DNA from: Candidatus Komeilibacteria bacterium
Lineage (GTDB): Bacteria > Patescibacteriota > Patescibacteriia > UBA1558 > 2-01-FULL-52-15
DNA: 11,703 bases
Assembly: GCA_016204595.1 (NCBI GenBank)
Contig: JACQKJ010000018.1
Location: 1-11,703, forward strand
Direction of reading: 5' to 3'
Position 1 is the stretch's first letter. The number at the start of each line of letters is the position of its first letter. The translations under genes and the position numbers were made by a program. The notes beneath the pieces were generated by a model that did no database searches, was not told where the DNA came from, and saw nothing but the letters and a program-made list of their open reading frames with translations. This document shows, in pieces, positions 1 to 4,590 of the stretch.

Positions 1-890
1 AGCGATTGCTCGCGCTCATCGTGAGAGCCGCCTAAGCCTGCACCGCGCTGCCTTCCGACCGCATCCAGCTCGTCTATGAAAATAATGCAGGGCGCCTGTT
101 TCTTCGCTTTGCGGAACAGATCGCGCACGCGACTGGCTCCCACGCCCACAAACATCTCGACGAATTCCGATCCGCTGATGTGAAAGAACGGGACGTCGGC
201 TTCGCCTGCGATCGCGCGCGCCATGAGCGTTTTGCCTGTACCGGGCGGGCCTACGAGCAGTACGCCCTTCGGGATCTTCGCTCCCAGAGAAATGAACTTC
301 TGGGGTTTTCGGAGGAATTCAACAATTTCCGACAGCTCCACTTTCGCTTCCTTCGATCCTGCGACATTGGCAAACGTCACTTTGTTCTTGGTCTGCGGCT
401 GGAATTGTTTGGCAGTGCTTTGGCCGAACATCATAGCTTTTGAGTTCGCACCCTGTATCTGCCGCATCATCATCCAGATGAAGAAGCCGATGATCAGTAT
501 GGGGAGCAGTATCGGAGCCACGGTCAGAAGCCAGAAGCCTGCCGTGCCGCTGTTTTTGACGGAGATCTTGACGGCGGTCAGTTTGTCTGGAGCGACGCTG
601 AAGTTCGAGAGGAGCGTACTCAGGGATTCGCTCGGCTCCTTGAAGGCGCGTTCCGTGGTATTGTCAGCGAGAACGACCATCAGTTTGTCGCCGTCAACCT
701 GGATCGATTTCACCTTTCCGTCATTGATCTGCTGCACCAGCGTGGCAATATCAACGTCATGCAGCGGAGCGCTCTCAAGGGAGAACAAGCTGAAAAAGGT
801 AGCCACGATAAAAAACACGAGCAAAAAGGTGGCGGTATTTTTGAGCAGTGAGTTTTTCATCTCCTTGTTAGTATAACGGCGGTTCCGCAT
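1..890 (-). CDS. ftsH: ATP-dependent zinc metalloprotease FtsH, N-terminal part (cut by window edge)
   Basis: FtsH is a membrane-anchored hexameric AAA+ protease that pulls misfolded membrane and regulatory proteins into a zinc protease chamber. The 296 visible residues show TM1 (about 15-37), an extracytoplasmic domain (about 38-117), TM2 (about 119-143), then the AAA+ domain: Walker A GPPGTGKT at 214-221, pore motif FVGV at 247-250, and Walker B IIFIDEL at 269-275 followed by DAVGRQRG. The second region of homology and the HEXXH protease site lie beyond position 1. The usual VAG-D-EAK element reads VAGSKEAK. The start is uncertain. The ATG at 888-890 lies 5 nt after the rpsA stop with only a weak AGG upstream. 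The ATG at 858-860 (MKNSLL) gives a more typical N-terminus, but AAGGAG touches it with no spacer. Probably co-transcribed with rpsA. Confidence 0.97.
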   Translation of the reverse strand, partial: MRNRRYTNKEMKNSLLKNTATFLLVFFIVATFFSLFSLESAPLHDVDIATLVQQINDGKVKSIQVDGDKLMVVLADNTTERAFKEPSESLSTLLSNFSVAPDKLTAVKISVKNSGTAGFWLLTVAPILLPILIIGFFIWMMMRQIQGANSKAMMFGQSTAKQFQPQTKNKVTFANVAGSKEAKVELSEIVEFLRKPQKFISLGAKIPKGVLLVGPPGTGKTLMARAIAGEADVPFFHISGSEFVEMFVGVGASRVRDLFRKAKKQAPCIIFIDELDAVGRQRGAGLGGSHDEREQS

Positions 891-895
891 TTTGC

Positions 896-2110
896 CTAGC
901 TCGCTGCTTCAGCCGGAGTTTCCTCTGCAACAGCGGGTGCCTTGCCTCGTTTGGCCTTGGGTTTTTTTTCTGTCGCTGTTGCCGCGGTTTCTTCGGGGTT
1001 TTCAGTAAGCCGTTTTATGGAAAGGCCGAGACGGTGATTTTCAGGTTCTATGCTGACGATCTTGAACGTGTGCGTCTGGCCGATCTTGACGATTTCGTCC
1101 GGATTTTTGATGGTTTTGGTTGACAGTTCGGAGATGTGCGCCAGCCCGTGAATTTCAGCATCCAGCTCGACGAAAGCTCCGAAAGGATTGGTTTTCAGGA
1201 TCTTGCCTTGTACCGTATCACCGATATGGTACCGGTCCAGGACTACTTTCCACGGATCGTCCTTGAGTTTTTTCATTGACAGAGAAACTTTGGTGTCCTG
1301 AATGGAAATGATCTCGGCTTCCACCGTATCGCCCACGCGGACGATCGTTTTCGGGTCGTCGATGCGCTGCCATGCGAGTTCGGAAATGTGGATGAGCCCC
1401 TCGAGGCCTTCGCCGAATTCTATGAACGCTCCGAAATCAACAACACCGGTAATTTTGCCTTTGACATGGTCGCCAACTTTGTATTTCGAAAGGACAGCTT
1501 TCTGCTTTTCGTCCCAGGCCGCTTTTTCGGATACGATGAGTTTTTCCTCGGCCTCATTGACGTCAATAATCTTTGTTTTCATTGACTTATTGACGAAGGT
1601 CTTGAGATACGCAAGGATCTTGTTTTTATCTCCGCCCTCGATACGCGGGTAATTTTCCGTGGTCAATTGCGACACCGGCAAAAATCCCACGACATTGCCT
1701 ACCTTGACCATGAGCCCGCCTTTGTTGGCGTCTATGATCTTGCTTTCGATGACCGTTGCGCTGCGCATCAGGTCGATGAGAGTATCCCATGCCTTTTGGT
1801 GGCCGGCCTGGCGGAAGGAGAGTTCCATCTCTCCGCGCTCATTTTCGAGGTCGATGACGGTCGCGATAGCCCGGTCACCCACTTTCAGTGACGAGGTCAG
1901 ATTCGATTCATCTTCGATCTCTTTGCCCCGGATAATGCCGGTCGTCAGCCCCTCAATATCAATAAGAACTTCGTTTTTCGAAGCACTGATGACGGTTCCC
2001 TCGACGAGGTCTCCGATTTTAGGAAATCTGAGCGTGTCTCCTTTGCTTTTGAGCAGCATTTCCATCTCGCTCGATGCGGTCGCTGCCTGTGTTTTGGTGG
2101 TCGTAGCCAT
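896..2110 (-). CDS. rpsA: 30S ribosomal protein S1 (four S1 domains)
   Basis: S1 binds single-stranded mRNA on the 30S subunit and helps unfold and load leaders, which matters most for mRNAs without a strong Shine-Dalgarno sequence. The 404 residues contain four OB-fold S1 repeats at about 31-100, 117-195, 211-280 and 294-367. The last two are the most canonical (KVGDHVKGKITGVVDFGAF then GLIHISEL; HIGDTVQGKI then GLAHISEL). Repeats 1 and 2 are divergent, as in the ribosome-binding N-terminal half of other S1 proteins. E. coli S1 has six repeats; four is common elsewhere. A lysine/alanine/glutamate-rich, probably disordered tail covers 371-404. No Shine-Dalgarno sequence precedes the ATG; a stem-loop sits just upstream instead. 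It is first in an operon with ftsH and has its own promoter at 2212-2240. Confidence 0.96.
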   Translation of the reverse strand: MATTTKTQAATASSEMEMLLKSKGDTLRFPKIGDLVEGTVISASKNEVLIDIEGLTTGIIRGKEIEDESNLTSSLKVGDRAIATVIDLENERGEMELSFRQAGHQKAWDTLIDLMRSATVIESKIIDANKGGLMVKVGNVVGFLPVSQLTTENYPRIEGGDKNKILAYLKTFVNKSMKTKIIDVNEAEEKLIVSEKAAWDEKQKAVLSKYKVGDHVKGKITGVVDFGAFIEFGEGLEGLIHISELAWQRIDDPKTIVRVGDTVEAEIISIQDTKVSLSMKKLKDDPWKVVLDRYHIGDTVQGKILKTNPFGAFVELDAEIHGLAHISELSTKTIKNPDEIVKIGQTHTFKIVSIEPENHRLGLSIKRLTENPEETAATATEKKPKAKRGKAPAVAEETPAEAAS

Positions 2111-2120
2111 TCTGTGTGAA

Positions 2121-2182
2121 CCCCGAACGGCTCGGGGTCAGTTAACCTGGGGGCTTTCCCTCAAGTTCCCGCGGCTGTGAGG
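2121..2182 (-). promoter_or_regulatory. rpsA 5' leader stem-loops
   Basis: The predicted rpsA leader of about 95 nt can fold locally. CCCCGA (2121-2126) pairs with TCGGGG (2132-2137) around a 5-nt loop, ending 10 nt from the start codon, and CCTCA (2159-2163) pairs with TGAGG (2178-2182). No purine-rich Shine-Dalgarno precedes the ATG. E. coli rpsA is known to lack a canonical Shine-Dalgarno and to be autoregulated through leader hairpins. A similar role here is inference from that resemblance only. Confidence 0.4.
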
Positions 2183-2211
2183 CCGACAGGAGTAGTAAGT
2201 AAGGTTCGCAT

Positions 2212-2240
2212 ATTCTATCCTAGTTATTTACTTTTGGCAA
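2212..2240 (-). promoter_or_regulatory. sigma70-type promoter for rpsA-ftsH
   Basis: On the minus strand, TTGCCA (2240-2235) and TAGAAT (2217-2212) are separated by exactly 17 nt. Both hexamers are 5/6 or close to consensus. The predicted transcript start is near 2205, giving a leader of about 95 nt. It faces away from the plus-strand promoter at 2268-2296; the two -35 boxes are 27 nt apart. Confidence 0.7.
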
Positions 2241-2267
2241 GGTGTAAAAATTGTAGTAAAATGGAAC

Positions 2268-2296
2268 TTGACATTGTCTGATATAAATAGTATTGT
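2268..2296 (+). promoter_or_regulatory. sigma70-type promoter for the DGR target gene
   Basis: A perfect -35 box TTGACA (2268-2273) is followed after 17 nt by TATTGT (2291-2296). The start would be near 2303, giving a leader of about 130-157 nt before the gene at 2433/2460. A 10-bp palindrome AATAGCTATT (2312-2321) lies just after the predicted start and could be an operator or part of the leader fold. Confidence 0.6.
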
Positions 2297-2311
2297 TACA
2301 TGTTCTTTGAT

Positions 2312-2422
2312 AATAGCTATTTACACCTATTTAGCTACAGCGTCGAGAATATGCCTATATTAGGGTATTTTCAGCGCTGTAGCTAAAGGCAAAGCCCTTA
2401 TATTCTCCGCATGGTGCGGGGA
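2312..2422 (+). promoter_or_regulatory. structured mRNA leader upstream of the DGR target gene
   Basis: TTTAGCTACAGCG (2330-2342) and CGCTGTAGCTAAA (2375-2387) form a perfect 13-bp stem around a 32-nt loop. It is followed by TAAAGGC / GCCCTTA (2384-2390 / 2394-2400, one mismatch, AAA loop) and TCTCCGCA / TGCGGGGA (2404-2411 / 2415-2422, one G-U, TGG loop). TAGCTA occurs three times (2314, 2332, 2380), so the copies can pair in more than one way. The second stem overlaps the first by 4 nt, so both cannot be complete at once. The stretch is clearly more AT-rich than the gene after it. It may be a regulatory leader or an RNA of the retroelement; I recognise no known riboswitch class. Confidence 0.55.
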
Positions 2423-2432
2423 TTAAGAGGCT

Positions 2433-3077
2433 ATGCAACCACAGAAAGGACTGACTGCCATGGGCACTCAGATAGCGCTCTGCGACGTTCGTGGACCGCT
2501 CGCCGACCTCCTCGAGAAGGTCTCGGGTGAAGACGGTGAGCAGTGGTTCGGCGGGCTCAAAAGGTTTCTTCGCAAGGAGAACCCCTGGGAACCCATCATC
2601 TTCAAAGCCCTAAAGACCATCCGTCTCGGCACCCACAAGAACGTGAAAGCTCTGAAGAGCGCCATCACGGACGCAGGTTTCCACATCTCTGACTGGGCCA
2701 ACGACATCCTCGGCAAACGGGCTTTCACGATTGCTTCCAAGGAGACGTCAATCGACCTCATGACCGCGACGGTCGAGGAGCTCGGCTTCAAGGAAGCCAC
2801 CCGTTACGATGCCATCTGCGCCAGGATCCGAGAGCTCGGCTACGAGCTCTGCCCTGCAGAGGTTGGCCCCCAGCTCAGGCTGCAGTACCAGGATCAGCCG
2901 CTCAACGAGTGGCTCGTGATCGCCATGGAAGCGATCTCCGTCTCGGACGGCAGCCTGTACGTGTTCAGCGTCCGGCACCTTGACGACGGTCAGTGGCTCG
3001 ACACGTACCGCGGCAGCCCTGGCAGTCTCTTCAATCCCTTCTATCGGTTCGTCTTCACCCGTCGCAAGTCCCGTTAG
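2433..3077 (+). CDS. probable DGR target (variable) protein, C-type-lectin-like C-terminus
   Basis: The 214-aa protein has no signal peptide or membrane segment. By memory it matches a multi-copy CPR family with a conserved N-terminal helical part (FLRKENPWE at 45-53, ISDWANDILGK at 85-95), a core LCPAEVGPQLRLQY (139-152) with EWLVIAME (159-166), and a C-terminus of scaffold residues (VF-V, G-WL, G-P, RFVF-RRK) separated by variable ones. That pattern is typical of DGR-diversified ligand-binding proteins. An RT remnant downstream and a stem-loop at the stop codon support this. The codons are markedly C/G-ending and the gene is flanked by AT-rich DNA, unlike its neighbours. Two starts are possible. 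ATG 2433 has AGAGG only 2 nt away, with an in-frame TAA just upstream. ATG 2460 has AAAGGA at 9 nt spacing and looks better. The biological ligand is unknown. Confidence 0.75.
   Translation: MQPQKGLTAMGTQIALCDVRGPLADLLEKVSGEDGEQWFGGLKRFLRKENPWEPIIFKALKTIRLGTHKNVKALKSAITDAGFHISDWANDILGKRAFTIASKETSIDLMTATVEELGFKEATRYDAICARIRELGYELCPAEVGPQLRLQYQDQPLNEWLVIAMEAISVSDGSLYVFSVRHLDDGQWLDTYRGSPGSLFNPFYRFVFTRRKSR
2961..3068 (+). other. putative DGR variable region (VR)
   Basis: This covers residues 177-212 (numbered from the 2433 start) at the extreme C-terminus, where DGR variable regions usually lie. Most of its codons end in C or T (AGC, CAC, CTT, GAC, TAC, CGC, GGC, AGT, TTC, TAT), as expected if many descend from AAY codons of a template by adenine-specific mutagenesis. 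Fixed residues (TGG-CTC, CGG-TTC-GTC-TTC) would correspond to template positions without adenines. No template repeat is found in the window, so the boundaries are approximate. Confidence 0.5.
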
Positions 3078-3098
3078 AGACTCCGTCTCTAACGGGAC
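3068..3098 (+). repeat. perfect 14-bp stem-loop overlapping the stop codon (DGR-type hairpin or terminator)
   Basis: Arms 3068-3081 and 3085-3098 are exact reverse complements around a 3-nt TCC loop. The left arm contains the TAG stop (3075-3077) of the target gene. No T-run follows, so it is a poor intrinsic terminator. In studied DGRs a hairpin or cruciform just after the variable region promotes mutagenic homing, and this has the right position. Confidence 0.6.
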
Positions 3099-3110
3099 AA
3101 GTAGCTCTCT

Positions 3111-3201
3111 GGACTCAAGTCCTCGGGTCTCCTTAGACCCTTTGGCTTTTGTCCTTCGATCCCGTGCCTTGGCACTTCGCCTCGGCACGGGATTTTCTTT
3201 T
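3111..3201 (+). terminator. tandem terminator-like hairpins
   Basis: Three further stems follow in series: GGAC/GTCC (3111-3122); GGGTCT/AGACCC (3125-3130 / 3135-3140) followed by TTTGGCTTTTG; and ATCCCGTGCC/GGCACGGGAT (3159-3168 / 3184-3193) followed by TTTCTTTT. The last two look like Rho-independent terminators. In the last one, GTGCC (3164-3168) can also pair with the nearer GGCAC (3171-3175), which gives an alternative fold. Confidence 0.6.
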
Positions 3202-3203
3202 GA

Positions 3204-3395
3204 CGCCAGGTTCACTTTCCGAGACATCGGATATTGAGAACAGCGACAAAGCGCCGGATGAGGCACCGTATCAAAGAGCACGCAACGAACGAAACCTATC
3301 AGTCGTATCTTGGCCTATTGAAGCATGGGAATACCTACGTTCTGCAAAACGAACTCTTAAATAGTTTCTTTCTCTGGCAAGCTGAACAGACTTGA
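3204..3395 (+). pseudogene. C-terminal remnant of a DGR-type reverse transcriptase
   Basis: The frame opens after a TGA at 3201 and runs 63 codons to TGA at 3393-3395. It encodes HFPRHRILRTATKRRM and then TYQSYLGLLKHGNTYVL with NELLNSFFLW. This resembles my memory of the extreme C-terminus of CPR and DGR reverse transcriptases, where a '-LRT-TKRRM' segment precedes a 'SYLG-LKH-N-Y-L' motif. The polymerase core with its catalytic YxDD box (about 250-300 residues) is absent. The only ATG in frame (3258) would give a 45-aa peptide with no useful ribosome site. It lies just after the target gene, the normal DGR position for RT. The remaining sequence has no internal stop, which points to loss by one deletion rather than slow decay. 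It could also be an unrelated short peptide, but the motif fit makes that less likely. Confidence 0.6.
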
Positions 3396-3473
3396 GCGAC
3401 AGCCAGGTCGAAACGCCCTGATTTTTGCCTATTTTTTAAGGGTTTTAAGTTCCGATTTGAGGGGTAAAACGCC

Positions 3474-3502
3474 TTTACTATCAGCACAATTTATGCTATT
3501 CT
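3474..3502 (+). promoter_or_regulatory. extended -10 promoter upstream of the structured RNA and gyrA operon
   Basis: TTTACT (3474-3479), a 17-nt spacer, then TATTCT (3497-3502) preceded by TGC, an extended -10 (TGn). The predicted start is near 3509. It would transcribe the folded region 3541-3711 and then probably the MBL-gyrA operon. The AT-rich stretch 3396-3473 before it shows no gene. Confidence 0.5.
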
Positions 3503-3540
3503 GTCCTCATTAAAGATGACGATTGTTGGTCGATTTTTTT

Positions 3541-3711
3541 ATGCCCCGTAATACAACTCCGCGAAGATTTCATTTAGTAGGCTATAGGTCGATCATGCTT
3601 ACTATGTTATATAGAACCAATTTAAAAATATTCATAAATTACCCCGTCGGAGCGCGGAGTTGATATACGGGGTATGCCCTGCACCAGTCGCCTTACGGCT
3701 CCGGTGCAGGG
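3541..3711 (+). ncRNA. candidate structured RNA or leader with 23-nt closing arms
   Basis: Arms 3541-3563 and 3653-3675 pair over 19 of 23 positions plus one G-U, with a 3-nt internal mismatch. Inside, TAGTAGGC (3575-3582) pairs with GCTTACTA (3597-3604). Directly after, CCCTGCACC (3677-3685) pairs with GGTGCAGGG (3703-3711), a terminator-like stem with a weak T-run. ACCCCGT (3641-3647) could compete for ACGGGGT (3667-3673) in the right arm. With the promoter at 3474-3502 this would be a transcript of about 200 nt, either free-standing or the leader of the gene at 3750. It shows no hallmark of tmRNA, RNase P RNA or SRP RNA. Confidence 0.45.
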
Positions 3712-3749
3712 TTTCGCCCCCGTTATCATTTACGAAGAGTTAAAAACAC

Positions 3750-4346
3750 ATGCAGATCCAATGGTTAGGGTATAGCGCGTTTCGTTTTCAGAGCGACGGC
3801 ACAACCGTGATCACTGATCCGGTTGACGCACGCTCCGGCACCAAAATAAACAAACAAGGGGCCGCTATTGTCATCGCAAGCAATCGAGATACTGACCCTG
3901 CTTCGGCCGTGATAGGCTCGCCGTTTACGATCGAGGCGCCGGGCGAGTACGAAGTGAAGTCGGTTTTTGTCCAGGGCGTTGCCGCGGGCGCATCGACCAT
4001 CTACGGCATTACGATCGATGACGTGTATATCGCCTTTCTCGGGAGCGTCGCCATCAAAGAACTTTCTGATTCTCAGCTGAGCGTTCTTGAAGGGTCAGAT
4101 ATTCTGATACTGCCGGTCGGCGGAGGTCCGGTGTCGAGCGCCAAGGATGCGGTGGCTATTATCAATCAGATAGAGCCGCGGCTCGTCATCCCGAGCCATT
4201 ACAGGGCCTCGGGCTCGAAGGGGCTGGACGGGGTCGAAGTGTTTCTCAAAGAATATTCAGCGCCGCACGAAGAAATGGATAAGCTGAAGATATCCCGTAA
4301 GGATCTGCCGCAGGACGACACGAGAATTGTTATTCTGAAGCCATGA
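3750..4346 (+). CDS. MBL-fold (Lactamase_B_3-like) protein lacking most metal ligands
   Basis: The 198 residues follow the UPF0173/Lactamase_B_3 pattern: N-terminal strand MQIQWLGYSAFRF, a T-DP loop (21-24), APGEYEV (63-69), LPVGGGP (121-127), the DAVAIINQIEPRLVIPSHY segment ending at 151, and a C-terminal KLKISRKDLP. The family normally binds two metals through an HxHxDH box, which here reads SNRDTDP (44-50). The second-site HLGD is FLGS (96-99), and only His150 of IPxHY is kept. The fold is recognisable, but hydrolase activity is unlikely, so it may be a pseudoenzyme with a structural or regulatory role. No strong Shine-Dalgarno is seen (GAAGAG about 11 nt upstream). Its stop overlaps the next gene's start (ATGA), so it is the first gene of the gyrA operon. 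Confidence 0.82.
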   Translation: MQIQWLGYSAFRFQSDGTTVITDPVDARSGTKINKQGAAIVIASNRDTDPASAVIGSPFTIEAPGEYEVKSVFVQGVAAGASTIYGITIDDVYIAFLGSVAIKELSDSQLSVLEGSDILILPVGGGPVSSAKDAVAIINQIEPRLVIPSHYRASGSKGLDGVEVFLKEYSAPHEEMDKLKISRKDLPQDDTRIVILKP

Positions 4347-4588
4347 TCGCCGATACCTATAAACCGCTTATCGTATTGGGCGTGTCGGGCTTCCTCTTTT
4401 TCATTATTATGTTCGGCTGGAAGTATACACAGCGCAACCGTGGAGCAGAACTTGCCCAGGCGATACGGAATAATTTTGTAAGCACTATTGTCGCGCAGGG
4501 GACTGCCCAGACGCAGGCTTTCCAAGAACGGATTCAAGCCGCACATGCGGCGACGTCTTCAACTACCGATCCTGATCTGTATAACTAG
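4343..4588 (+). CDS. small single-pass membrane protein of unknown function
   Basis: The 81-aa protein has one hydrophobic segment (about 9-26, IVLGVSGFLFFIIMF) near the N-terminus, followed by basic WKYTQRNR. The remaining 50 residues are soluble and rich in Ala, Gln and Thr, with helical character. The topology would be a short outside N-terminus and a cytoplasmic tail by the positive-inside rule. It overlaps the MBL gene by 4 nt (ATGA) and ends 2 nt before gyrA, so translational coupling with both is likely. I do not recognise a family. Being locked between two other genes with no spare bases supports a real, expressed gene. Confidence 0.75.
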   Translation: MIADTYKPLIVLGVSGFLFFIIMFGWKYTQRNRGAELAQAIRNNFVSTIVAQGTAQTQAFQERIQAAHAATSSTTDPDLYN

Positions 4589-4590
4589 CT

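Noticed and set aside
223..876. 217-aa plus-strand frame
   Set aside because: It is the antisense shadow of ftsH, whose conserved AAA+ motifs are on the minus strand.
3099..3257. Template repeat expected between DGR target gene and RT
   Set aside because: Read by eye against 2961-3068, no stretch keeps the non-adenine bases of the variable region; any similarity is limited to a few bases.
2748..3281. 177-aa minus-strand frame across the DGR target gene end
   Set aside because: It runs antisense through the target gene and the hairpins with no motif; it is a by-product of the C/G-ending codons of the plus-strand gene.
3149..3364. 71-aa frame starting with TTG
   Set aside because: It begins inside a terminator-like hairpin and overlaps the RT remnant in a different register; only the remnant's frame gives a recognisable motif.
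3541..3663. 40-aa frame starting at the ATG of the left arm of the structured region
   Set aside because: No ribosome site, no recognisable protein, and the inverted-repeat constraint explains the sequence better.
3541..3675. Integron attC-like site suggested by long inverted arms
   Set aside because: The ends do not show the GTTRRRY / RYYYAAC core sites and no integrase or cassette arrangement is nearby.
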